From Acinetobacter sp. (GTDB lineage: Bacteria; Pseudomonadota; Gammaproteobacteria; Pseudomonadales; Moraxellaceae): a DNA stretch of 6,013 bases. Location of the stretch: contig JASLJB010000289.1 in assembly GCA_030152605.1 (NCBI GenBank), positions 1 through 6,013 on the forward strand, written 5' to 3'. How positions within the stretch are numbered: position 1 is the first letter of the stretch; each line of letters opens with the position of its first letter. A program made the translations under genes and the position numbers. Under the pieces are notes generated by a model. That model worked only from the letters and a program-made list of their open reading frames with translations. It did no database searches and was not told the DNA's origin. Of this stretch, positions 1-5,602 are shown in pieces.

Positions 1-564
1 TGTGAATATCAATGCTATGCAGGGGATATTAGCCGAACCTTTCCAGTCAATGGTCGTTTTAGCCCTGAACAAAAAGCACTCTATCAACTGGTTTTAGATG
101 CGCAATTGGCAGCGATCGATGCTGTGTGTGTCGGTCATAGCTATAAGCAACCGCACCATGTCGCAGTACGTATCATGGTGCAGGGGTTGTTGAACTTGGG
201 CATCATGCAAGGCGATTTAGAGCAAATTATTGAATCGGAAAGCTATCGTCAGTTCTATATGCATGGCACAGGACATTGGTTGGGCATGGATGTGCATGAT
301 GTCGGCAGCTATCAAGATGCTGAAGGGCCACGCAACTATGCAGTGGGTATGGTGGTGACCGTCGAACCAGGACTGTATGTTGCGCCGGACGATGACACGG
401 TTGATGCAAAATGGCGCGGTATCGGCATCCGTATTGAGGATGATGTCTGCGTGACCGCACAGGGGCCACTAGTTTTAACCGACAAGGTGGTCAAGTCTGT
501 TGCTGAGATTGAAGCCTTAATGGCGCAAGCCCAGCAAGATCGGCTACAACAGAAACTGGCATAG
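1..564 (+). CDS. pepP: Xaa-Pro aminopeptidase P, C-terminal part (5' end outside window)
   Basis: Cytoplasmic metallopeptidase of the M24B (pita-bread) family that removes an N-terminal residue preceding proline using a two-metal (Mn) centre. The reading frame is open from base 1 and ends at TAG 562-564, giving the last 187 residues of a protein usually near 440. Seen in the visible part: CYAGDISRTFPVNG (Asp at residue 9 is the second metal aspartate; the first lies left of the window), HGTGHWLGMDVHDVG (metal His at residue 92), TVEPGLY (metal Glu 122) and GIGIRIEDD (metal Glu 146). These line up closely with E. coli PepP, and every visible metal ligand is intact. An internal TTG at 106 is not a real start because the homology extends upstream to base 1. 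pepP directly upstream of ubiH and ubiI is the E. coli order. A 144-base gap with its own promoter separates it from ubiH. No strong terminator follows it. Confidence 0.97.
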   Translation, partial: CEYQCYAGDISRTFPVNGRFSPEQKALYQLVLDAQLAAIDAVCVGHSYKQPHHVAVRIMVQGLLNLGIMQGDLEQIIESESYRQFYMHGTGHWLGMDVHDVGSYQDAEGPRNYAVGMVVTVEPGLYVAPDDDTVDAKWRGIGIRIEDDVCVTAQGPLVLTDKVVKSVAEIEALMAQAQQDRLQQKLA

Positions 565-601
565 TGTTATAAAGTGAAATCCAACTCGACTGCGGCAAGC
601 A

Positions 602-614
602 GAGATGAAATCTC
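602..614 (+). other. small perfect hairpin after pepP
   Basis: GAGAT, loop GAA, ATCTC forms a 5-bp perfect inverted repeat in the pepP-ubiH gap. There is no T run after it, so it is a poor Rho-independent terminator. It could be a weak 3' end structure for pepP mRNA or chance. Confidence 0.25.
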
Positions 615-641
615 AACAGACCCTCGTCTATGTCGCCGTAT

Positions 642-670
642 TTGAGTGGTTTAAACTTGAGTTATATAAA
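642..670 (+). promoter_or_regulatory. candidate sigma70 promoter of ubiH-ubiI
   Basis: A -35-like TTGAGT (642-647; 4 of 6 to TTGACA), a 17-base spacer and TATAAA (665-670; 5 of 6 to TATAAT). Transcription would start near 676-678, about 30 bases before the ubiH start and just upstream of its ribosome-binding site. TTGAGT occurs again at 657-662 inside the spacer, a 15-base direct repeat that could be an operator or chance. This suggests that ubiH-ubiI can be transcribed independently of pepP. Confidence 0.5.
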
Positions 671-694
671 ACATATTGAAAATAAATCATGCTT

Positions 695-700
695 GGGGAG
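695..700 (+). promoter_or_regulatory. ribosome-binding site deciding the ubiH start
   Basis: GGGGAG followed by 8 bases and then GTG 709. This favours the GTG over the upstream in-frame TTG at 676, which has no purine-rich site and falls at the predicted transcription start. Confidence 0.7.
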
Positions 701-708
701 TAGAAACG

Positions 709-1920
709 GTGCAGGAACAAGTGATTATCGTTGGTGGCGGGATGGTGGGTTTGAGTCTTGCGCTGATGTTGGCCAAAGCAAACATCGCCGTCAAACTGAT
801 TGAGGCGATCAAGTATCCAGATTATAGCGATGCCGAAACTGTCCCTTATCACTCAAGTTTTGATGCGAGAAATACCGCTTTATCACGGCGTAGTGTAGAG
901 ATTTATCAAGAGCTTGGCTTATGGGATGCCTTGCAGCAATATGCAACGCCGATCATGCAAGTGCATATTACCGAGCAGGGTGGCTTTGGTAAGGCGCGTT
1001 TGGTTGCAGAGCAAGAAAAAGTCAAAAGCTTTGGTCAGGTGATTGAAAATGCATGGTTAGGTCGCGTGCTCTTGACCCAAGTGCGTGAGCAAGCCCTGAT
1101 TGAACTGATTGATGCAGCAAGCGTGAATGGATTAAGCCAAGATCAAGCGTGGGTGACTTTACGTTATCGCCAAGAAGAGCAAGAAGAGCAATCTTTACAA
1201 GCTAAATTACTGATCGCAGCAGATGGTCGAGATTCTTTCTGTCGTCAGGCACTGGGTGTTGGCGTGGATGTACATGACTATGATCAGGTTGCGATCGTTA
1301 CTGCGGTTGAAACCTCAAAACCACATCAACAGGTGGGTTTCGAACGCTTTAGTCCACTGGGGCCTTTGGCCTTGTTGCCATTGCCGGGGGATTATCGTCG
1401 TTCGGTGGTTTGGCCGGTGAAAAAAGGCACTGAGCATGAGTGGTTGGGTGAGGAAAATGATCAACATTTTCTGGATGCACTGCAAAAAACCTATGCCGAT
1501 CGTGCCGGTAAATTTATCAAAACCGGCAAGCGCTTTAGTTTTCCACTGTCGCAAGTTTTGGCTGATCGCCAAGCCGTGGGGCGTGTGGTGCTAATGGGTA
1601 ATGCCGCACATACCATTCATCCTGTTGCTGGCCAAGGTTTTAACCTGTGCTTACGCGATGCAGATGTGTTGCTGCGCTTTGTGACAGCGCAAATCCAACA
1701 GGCTGAAGATATTGGTGAACCTCAGATGCTCAAGGCCTATGAACAAGCACGTCTCAGTGATCAACGCCGTGTGATTAAGTTTTGTGATGCTGTGGTACGT
1801 GGTTTTAGTCATCAAAATCCTGCATTAAAATTACTCAGAAATACTGGCCTGATCGCCTTTGATTGGGTGCCTGGGGTCAAGCCCTTGATCGCCAACTATG
1901 CTATGGGGTTAAAAGCATGA
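709..1920 (+). CDS. ubiH: 2-octaprenyl-6-methoxyphenol hydroxylase (UbiH), FAD monooxygenase
   Basis: Flavoprotein monooxygenase of the UbiH/UbiF/UbiI/COQ6 family. UbiH hydroxylates C1 of the ubiquinone ring precursor, normally as part of the Ubi metabolon. With the GTG start at 709 it has 403 residues, normal for the family. Motifs: N-terminal dinucleotide fold VIIVGGGMVG (glycines 9-14), the middle LLIAADGRDS motif (D172-G173) that contacts FAD and NAD(P)H, and the C-terminal FAD-ribose motif MGNAAHTIHPVAGQGFN (G297-N298 onward). The GN in place of the usual GD also occurs in E. coli UbiH and helps assign this gene as UbiH rather than its paralogue. FERFSPLGPLALLP is also UbiH-like. A 9-base tandem repeat encodes QEEQEEQ at residues 155-161, just before the DG motif. 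The stop overlaps the next start as ATGA, so expression of the two hydroxylases is probably coupled. No frameshift or missing motif is seen. Confidence 0.93.
   Translation: MQEQVIIVGGGMVGLSLALMLAKANIAVKLIEAIKYPDYSDAETVPYHSSFDARNTALSRRSVEIYQELGLWDALQQYATPIMQVHITEQGGFGKARLVAEQEKVKSFGQVIENAWLGRVLLTQVREQALIELIDAASVNGLSQDQAWVTLRYRQEEQEEQSLQAKLLIAADGRDSFCRQALGVGVDVHDYDQVAIVTAVETSKPHQQVGFERFSPLGPLALLPLPGDYRRSVVWPVKKGTEHEWLGEENDQHFLDALQKTYADRAGKFIKTGKRFSFPLSQVLADRQAVGRVVLMGNAAHTIHPVAGQGFNLCLRDADVLLRFVTAQIQQAEDIGEPQMLKAYEQARLSDQRRVIKFCDAVVRGFSHQNPALKLLRNTGLIAFDWVPGVKPLIANYAMGLKA
1171..1191 (+). repeat. 9-base tandem repeat inside ubiH
   Basis: CAAGAAGAG occurs twice in tandem (1171-1179 and 1180-1188), followed by CAA. 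It encodes QEE-QEE-Q (residues 155-161) in a probable exposed loop before the DG motif. The length is a multiple of three, so copy-number change would keep the frame. Confidence 0.8.
1905..1908 (+). promoter_or_regulatory. ribosome-binding site for the overlapping ubiI start
   Basis: GGGG, then 8 bases, then ATG 1917, all inside the last codons of ubiH. It is a modest site, but the spacing is right and it pairs with the ATGA stop/start overlap at 1917-1920. Confidence 0.5.
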
Positions 1921-3218
1921 CCAATGACAGCAGAAATGACATCAGCAGTGAGGTCAGCAGTGATATGAGTAAAGTGGTCGGAATGAGTGAGCTACTCGAT
2001 GTGGTGATTGTGGGTGGTGGCTTGGTCGGTGGTTTAACGGCCTTACTCTTGGCTCAAGGGGGAGTACAAGCCACTGTCTTGGATGCAGCCCCGATTTTGG
2101 ATCAACAAAAAACCCTTGCAACGCCGAATCCACGGGTGTTGGCACTGAGTCAGGCCAGCATTCACCTCTTAGATACCGTCGGTGTGTGGCAGCATATTGC
2201 ACGTTCGATGCCCTATAGCGGCATGCAGGTTTGGAATATCGATGGCTATGGTGAAATTAACTTTGGTCAAGCCTCTGAAAAACGTCCCAATGACAGCCAA
2301 CGCCTCGGTGCGATGGTGGAGCCGAGTATCATTAATTTGGCGATTCAGCAGCAAATGCTGCAACAACTCGACGACTACCGTACCCAAGTCAAAGTACTCG
2401 AGATTGAGCGCCAAGTGGATTGTTGGATGTTGCGTCTTGCAGATGGCACACAACTACGGACCAAACTATTGATCGGTGCAGATGGCGCACAATCTTTTGT
2501 GCGCAACCAAGCGATGATTGATCTGGATGTATTGGACTATGCGCAAGCGGGGCTAAGCTGCGCGATCCGCACGGCGAAACCGCATCAGCATGTGGCACGA
2601 CAAATCTTTATGCAGACTGGTCCGCTGGCCTATCTCCCGATGGCGAGCTTAAATCCAGCGCAGGATGGTTACTGGCAGTCGATCGTCTGGACCTTGCCAC
2701 AAGACTATGCCGATGAGTATGCACAACTGGATGATCAAGCCTTTTGCCAACTGCTCAGCCGTGAAAGTCAGCATATGTTGGGTGAGGTGTTACAGGCCAC
2801 GCCACGTGCGATATTCCCACTCAAAGCCCGAGCAGCGCAGTCCTATGTCAAAGCGGGCTTGGCTTTGGTCGGCGATGCTGCGCATGTAATTCATCCCTTG
2901 GCGGGTCAAGGCGTCAATATCGGCTGTCTGGATGCCGCGGTGCTGTGTGATGTGTTATTGCATGACTTAGGACGTGGTGTCTGGGCGCATGAGCAAACCC
3001 TAAAACGCTATGAACATCAGCGTAAGGGTCAAAATGAGGCCATGATGCACAGTATGTCTGCGATTGGTTGGCTCGAAGGGCAACGGGTCTTTCCATTGCT
3101 TTGGGCACGTAATTTTGGTTTGAAACAGGTCGAACAACAGCCGCTTTTAAAAGACCTATTTATGTCACGTGCCAATGGTTTATTTGCCTTGGCAAACACC
3201 CGTTATGCGGCAGTGTAA
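1917..3218 (+). CDS. ubiI: UbiI/VisC-type FAD monooxygenase of ubiquinone synthesis
   Basis: Second member of the UbiH/UbiF/UbiI/COQ6 flavoprotein hydroxylase family, 433 residues from ATG 1917. Motifs: DVVIVGGGLVGG (glycines 33-39), LLIGADGAQSFVR (D189-G190) and LALVGDAAHVIHPLAGQGVNI (G319-D320 onward). GMQVWNIDGYGEINF and VARQIF resemble E. coli UbiI (VisC), and the position after pepP-ubiH matches the E. coli pepP-ubiH-ubiI order, so C5 hydroxylation is the likely reaction. UbiF (C6 hydroxylation) is the alternative; many Acinetobacter are believed to use Coq7 for that step, which would leave UbiI for this gene. The start is uncertain. ATG 1917 forms an ATGA overlap with ubiH and has a GGGG site. 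ATG 1965 (behind AGG at 1951-1953) and ATG 1983 (which begins MSELLD, right at the family start) are also in frame. The 22 residues before ATG 1983 are Ser/Asp-rich and repeat-derived. No terminator hairpin is seen after the TAA. Confidence 0.88.
   Translation: MTNDSRNDISSEVSSDMSKVVGMSELLDVVIVGGGLVGGLTALLLAQGGVQATVLDAAPILDQQKTLATPNPRVLALSQASIHLLDTVGVWQHIARSMPYSGMQVWNIDGYGEINFGQASEKRPNDSQRLGAMVEPSIINLAIQQQMLQQLDDYRTQVKVLEIERQVDCWMLRLADGTQLRTKLLIGADGAQSFVRNQAMIDLDVLDYAQAGLSCAIRTAKPHQHVARQIFMQTGPLAYLPMASLNPAQDGYWQSIVWTLPQDYADEYAQLDDQAFCQLLSRESQHMLGEVLQATPRAIFPLKARAAQSYVKAGLALVGDAAHVIHPLAGQGVNIGCLDAAVLCDVLLHDLGRGVWAHEQTLKRYEHQRKGQNEAMMHSMSAIGWLEGQRVFPLLWARNFGLKQVEQQPLLKDLFMSRANGLFALANTRYAAV
1942..1963 (+). 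repeat. 12-base direct repeat in the ubiI N-terminal extension
   Basis: TCAGCAGTGA occurs at 1942-1951 and 1954-1963, a 12-base period. It encodes ISSE-VSSD in frame. The repeat sits between the candidate start codons at 1917 and 1965, so the region is either a poorly constrained N-terminal tail or an untranslated spacer. Confidence 0.75.
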
Positions 3219-3324
3219 AAAGTCTGCTGAATTTTGAACAATTATTTAATCATTTTTACTAATTTGGTTAAAAAGAATACGTTTTTATTGCAATAGGCTC
3301 TAGTCGAAATCCTAAGAGCTTGAT

Positions 3325-3342
3325 ACATTTCTCGATAAATGT
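3325..3342 (+). other. leader hairpin 1
   Basis: ACATTT (3325-3330), loop CTCGAT, AAATGT (3337-3342): a perfect 6-bp inverted repeat with a 6-base loop. It is AT-rich and so only moderately stable as RNA. It abuts hairpin 2, sharing base 3342. Confidence 0.45.
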
Positions 3343-3361
3343 TGACTCAGATTTGGGTCAA
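3342..3361 (+). other. leader hairpin 2 or operator-like dyad
   Basis: TTGACTCA (3342-3349), loop GATT (3350-3353), TGGGTCAA (3354-3361): an 8-bp stem with one G-T wobble and a tetraloop. It ends 14 bases before the GGGGAG ribosome-binding site of the gene starting at 3388. No T run follows, so it is not a terminator. It could be an RNA structure that tunes stability or translation, or a dyad protein-binding site. Confidence 0.5.
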
Positions 3362-3387
3362 GCAAAGTCATTGATGGGGAGCGTATT

Positions 3388-3636
3388 ATGACGGATATAA
3401 ATGACTATGATGAAAATGCAGAAAGTGCTGTAGATGATGATGAAGCCCAAGCTGCAGAGAAAGGTGCAACGGCGAGCGAAGCAACCGTTTCAGACGCTGA
3501 TGTGGCCGAAGCAGAAACCTTAACTGTCACAGCGAAACGTAAACAGCGCCAATCACTCGAAGACGAAATCGCAGCATTTCTCGCCAGTGGTGGCAAGATT
3601 ACCGAAGTTCCGCCAGATGAGTCTGCATACGACTAA
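3388..3636 (+). CDS. small acidic protein, SutA-like (putative RNA-polymerase-binding regulator)
   Basis: 82 residues from ATG 3388, behind a strong GGGGAG site 6 bases upstream. Residues 1-43 hold 15 Asp/Glu and a single Lys, have low complexity and are probably disordered. A short basic patch follows (K50, R51, K52, R54), then a predicted helix SLEDEIAAFLASGG (about 56-69) and a tail KITEVPPDESAYD. The layout (acidic tail, basic/helical part, FLA-x-GGK-x-x-E-x-x-P motif, polar C-terminus) resembles SutA of Pseudomonas aeruginosa, about 105 aa, which binds RNA polymerase and supports transcription in slow growth. I recognise this from memory and the match is short, so the function is inferred; an uncharacterised conserved Acinetobacter protein is the fallback. 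The gene appears to be transcribed alone, with a structured leader and its own terminator. There is no signal peptide, membrane segment or cysteine. Confidence 0.85.
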   Translation: MTDINDYDENAESAVDDDEAQAAEKGATASEATVSDADVAEAETLTVTAKRKQRQSLEDEIAAFLASGGKITEVPPDESAYD

Positions 3637-3650
3637 ACCTGCTGAACGCG

Positions 3651-3674
3651 ACTCAGATCAACCGCTGAGTTGAT
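3651..3674 (+). other. overlapping alternative stems before the terminator
   Basis: Two inverted repeats compete for the same bases: ACTCAG (3651-3656) with CTGAGT (3665-3670), and ATCAAC (3657-3662) with GTTGAT (3669-3674). They cannot form together. They lie in the 3' untranslated region of the small acidic gene, just before its terminator. No function can be assigned. Confidence 0.35.
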
Positions 3675-3683
3675 GCTTGAGAT

Positions 3684-3717
3684 CAAAAAAATGAGACCAT
3701 GATGGTCTCTTTTTTTT
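3684..3717. terminator. bidirectional Rho-independent terminator
   Basis: The stem GAGACC (3693-3698) pairs with GGTCTC (3704-3709) around ATGAT. The outer AT of each arm could extend it. Eight T follow on the + strand (3710-3717), and an A run (3685-3691) on the left gives a T run on the - strand. It sits between the convergent stops of the acidic protein gene (3636, +) and rsmI (3729, -), so it can end both transcripts. Confidence 0.9.
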
Positions 3718-3728
3718 GCGATCTGTTT

Positions 3729-4601
3729 TTACACCGATCCGTCAGTATGCTCTGCATCGCTTGCAAGCGCTGCAGTGAGTTCTAGCGCACGTTGGTAGGC
3801 GATTTTCTTTTTGATCCCCGTCAGGTCAGCGGCCAACTGTGCAGCAGCTTTAACTGAAAGGTCTTGCAGTAGTCGGGTCAGTAACTGATCGAGTTTAAGT
3901 TGATCCATGTCGACTTCAGTGCTTGCACCGCCGATGACCAAGACGATTTCACCTTTTTGCTGGTTGCGATCATTTTCAACAAATTCGACCAACTCCGCTA
4001 AATTCATTTTTTTGATGGTTTCGAAGGTTTTGGTGATTTCTCGCGCAAATCCGACCGGTCGATCCGCACCAAATACACTGCACATGTCTTTGACACTGGC
4101 GAGGATGCGATGTGGTGCCTCATAAAAAATCAAACTTTGGGTTTCATTCTTCAGTTTTTCCAACTGCAGCAAGCGCTGAGAAGACTTGGATGGCAGGAAA
4201 CCCTCAAAGCTAAAACGATCACTCGGTAAGCCCACAGCACTCAATGCTGCGACCGCTGCACAGGCACCAGGAACAGGGGTCACGCGGATATGGTGGGCTT
4301 GTGCGGCGCGCACCAGTTTAAAACCAGGGTCACTAATCAACGGAGTTCCGGCATCACTGACCAGTGCGATGTTTTCGCCGTTTTTTAATTTTTCTATCAA
4401 CATATCAATAACATGGCTTTCGTTATGGTCGTGACAAGCGGTTAAAGGTGTTACTATATTGAAATGTCTAAGCAGTAGCGCAGACTGGCGAGTATCCTCT
4501 GCGGCGATGACGGATACCGATTTAAGTACTTCAATCGCACGAAAAGTCATGTCATCCAAGTGCCCAATAGGGGTCGCGACGACAAATAACTGAGCACTCA
4601 T
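3729..4601 (-). CDS. rsmI: 16S rRNA (cytidine(1402)-2'-O)-methyltransferase RsmI
   Basis: SAM-dependent methyltransferase of the tetrapyrrole-methylase fold. It 2'-O-methylates C1402 in the decoding centre of 16S rRNA, alongside the N4 methylation made by RsmH. It has 290 residues, normal for the family. Motifs: FVVATPIGHLDD (6-17), AAEDTRQ (33-39), LVSDAGTPLISDPG (80-93; SAM-site loop), PVPGACA (109-115), FEGFLPSKSSQR (132-143), FYEAPHR (159-165) and AREITKTFE (186-194), followed by a small C-terminal helical region (about 230-290). The usual Asn of ATPIGN is His14 here, a single substitution in an otherwise canonical motif. The start is ATG at 4601 (complement), with GGAG 7 bases upstream on the same strand. 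The gene is divergent from lpoA with 30 bases between starts, the same arrangement as in E. coli (yraL/yraM). It is convergent with the small acidic gene. Confidence 0.97.
   Translation of the reverse strand: MSAQLFVVATPIGHLDDMTFRAIEVLKSVSVIAAEDTRQSALLLRHFNIVTPLTACHDHNESHVIDMLIEKLKNGENIALVSDAGTPLISDPGFKLVRAAQAHHIRVTPVPGACAAVAALSAVGLPSDRFSFEGFLPSKSSQRLLQLEKLKNETQSLIFYEAPHRILASVKDMCSVFGADRPVGFAREITKTFETIKKMNLAELVEFVENDRNQQKGEIVLVIGGASTEVDMDQLKLDQLLTRLLQDLSVKAAAQLAADLTGIKKKIAYQRALELTAALASDAEHTDGSV
4431..4460 (+). promoter_or_regulatory. candidate sigma70 promoter of lpoA-yraN inside rsmI
   Basis: GTGACA (4431-4436; 5 of 6 to TTGACA), an 18-base spacer and TATATT (4455-4460; 5 of 6 to TATAAT) on the + strand. 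Transcription would start near 4467, giving a leader of about 165 bases that is antisense to the rsmI 5' coding region and reaches lpoA at 4632. The 30-base gap between the two starts is too small to hold a full promoter for either gene. Confidence 0.45.
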
Positions 4602-4617
4602 CTGGGTTCTCCATATG

Positions 4618-4623
4618 AAGGAA
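4618..4623 (+). promoter_or_regulatory. ribosome-binding site deciding the TTG start of lpoA
   Basis: AAGGAA, then 8 bases, then TTG 4632. The next residues form a signal peptide (Lys-Arg, then a hydrophobic stretch), and no in-frame ATG lies just upstream. The TTG start is therefore well supported although TTG is uncommon. Confidence 0.7.
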
Positions 4624-4631
4624 TAAAAAAG

Positions 4632-5579
4632 TTGAATTTGTATTTCAAGAGAATATGCTGCGTAGCATTGGGTCTAACGATGTCTGCGTTACACGCAGAG
4701 GTGCTGGTTATTCTACCTGAAACTGGCCCACTCGCGAGAGCGGGGTTGAGTATTAAGCAAGGCCTGATTAGTGCTCATCAGGCCTCGGGCAACACTATAA
4801 ACTTTAAATTTCTCAATTCAAATGAAAAAAATATCTCGACCTTGTTAAAAAACAATGTAAATCAAAAAACTGAAATGATTATTGGGCCATTGGCTCGGCA
4901 GCAAGTTGAGGCACTGATCAAATATAATCCGAAGATTCCTGTGTTGGCACTGAATGAAGTGCAGGCGCAGCATAAAAATGTGCTGCAATTTAGCCTGTCC
5001 AAAGATGCAGATGCCGAAGCTTTGAGTGATCAATTTGATCAGGATCAATTGCAAACTTTGTATGTCTATCGTCAAGCAGGTGCCGAGGCGGGCACGGCTG
5101 CTTTTCTGACTCGATTGCAGCAAAAGTTTAGTGGAAATGTTGAATTGAGTGAGCAACTTCCGCGCAAACTGGACAAGCGCAGTGGGGTGCTGTTGTTGGG
5201 CAGTAATCAATGGCTGAATGGCTTAGAAAAATTACCAAAGAAAAATATCTACGCACAAGCCATCGCAATTGCTGACAATCAACCGATGCCAATCGGGTTA
5301 AAGTTCTGCGATGTCCCTGCGATCTATGTGCAGCATTGGCCGGATGTGGTGCAAGCCTATCAACATAACCCGACCAGCATGGCCTATCAGCGTTTAATCG
5401 CCTTTGGTGGTGATGCATGGCAAATTAGCGAAATGATGTTGGCGGCCAATACCATGCAAGCCTCGATGCATAATATCGATTTCCAAGGCCGCAGTGGACA
5501 AATCAAAATCGTAGATCAAGAGATTCAACGTCAGCCTGCCTGTTTTGTAAACACCAAAAAAGGGTTGGCAATGCTATAA
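4632..5579 (+). CDS. lpoA: short LpoA/LppC-family penicillin-binding protein activator
   Basis: Periplasmic protein related to the C-terminal LppC domain of LpoA, which in E. coli is an outer-membrane lipoprotein that stimulates the peptidoglycan synthase PBP1A. It has 315 residues, about half of E. coli LpoA (678), and the N-terminal TPR domain is absent. N-terminus: basic K6-R7, a hydrophobic core to about residue 20, and a possible signal peptidase I site after ALHA (22). The cysteines (C9, C10) lie at the start of the hydrophobic core with no lipobox, so lipidation is not supported. Family marks: VLVILPETGPLARAGLSIKQG (start of the periplasmic-binding-like fold), MIIGPLARQQVEAL, IPVLALNE, FGGDAWQISEMM, DFQGRSGQI and PACFVNTKK, which parallel the end of E. 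coli LpoA. Mature cysteines are C226 and C304. The TTG start has a good AAGGAA site. yraN follows after 23 bases, as in E. coli, so they are probably co-transcribed. Family membership is firm; PBP activation by this short form is inferred. Confidence 0.9.
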   Translation: MNLYFKRICCVALGLTMSALHAEVLVILPETGPLARAGLSIKQGLISAHQASGNTINFKFLNSNEKNISTLLKNNVNQKTEMIIGPLARQQVEALIKYNPKIPVLALNEVQAQHKNVLQFSLSKDADAEALSDQFDQDQLQTLYVYRQAGAEAGTAAFLTRLQQKFSGNVELSEQLPRKLDKRSGVLLLGSNQWLNGLEKLPKKNIYAQAIAIADNQPMPIGLKFCDVPAIYVQHWPDVVQAYQHNPTSMAYQRLIAFGGDAWQISEMMLAANTMQASMHNIDFQGRSGQIKIVDQEIQRQPACFVNTKKGLAML

Positions 5580-5602
5580 GCTGATTGAGTCATAGGTGTG
5601 CC

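Larger units (their letters stand above)
3219..3387 (+). promoter_or_regulatory. AT-rich leader/promoter region of the small acidic protein gene
   Basis: 169 bases without a gene. The first half (about 3231-3290) is strongly AT-rich. The best promoter guess is TTGAAC (3234-3239) with a poor -10 in the TACTAAT stretch (3257-3263). This is weak, and other pairings such as TTGGTT 3264 with TAGGCT 3294 are no better. The second half has two adjacent hairpins (listed separately) and then the ribosome-binding site GGGGAG at 3376-3381, 6 bases before ATG 3388. Transcription starting in the AT-rich part would give a leader of about 100 bases. Confidence 0.4.

Noticed and set aside
676..708. Upstream TTG as the start of ubiH, giving an 11-residue extension
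   Set aside because: No ribosome-binding site precedes it, it coincides with the predicted transcription start, and GTG 709 has GGGGAG at ideal spacing and begins right at the Rossmann fold.
1863..1916. Upstream TTG as the start of ubiI
   Set aside because: It lies deep inside ubiH with no family homology in the extra residues, while ATG 1917 gives a classic ATGA overlap.
2169..2453. Open frames on both strands inside ubiI (about 95 codons)
   Set aside because: Shadows of the ubiI coding frame with no family features or credible ribosome-binding site.
3405..3596. Ala/Ser-rich 63-codon frame antisense to the small acidic gene
   Set aside because: It is the mirror of Glu/Ala/Asp codons; the + strand frame has the strong GGGGAG site and a sensible domain layout.
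4656..4661. Cysteine pair (C9, C10) as a lipoprotein lipobox in LpoA
   Set aside because: The preceding residues are Lys-Arg-Ile at the start of the hydrophobic core, not a [LVI][ASTVI][GAS]C lipobox after it.
4637..4680. Promoter for rsmI on the - strand inside lpoA
   Set aside because: The only -10-like sequence (TACAAA, complement of 4637-4642) lacks a convincing -35 at 16-18 bases, so I do not list it.
4845..5210. Open 121-codon frame on the - strand inside lpoA
   Set aside because: It overlaps a well-supported gene fully, shows no recognisable motif, and its composition is what the reverse of lpoA codons would give.
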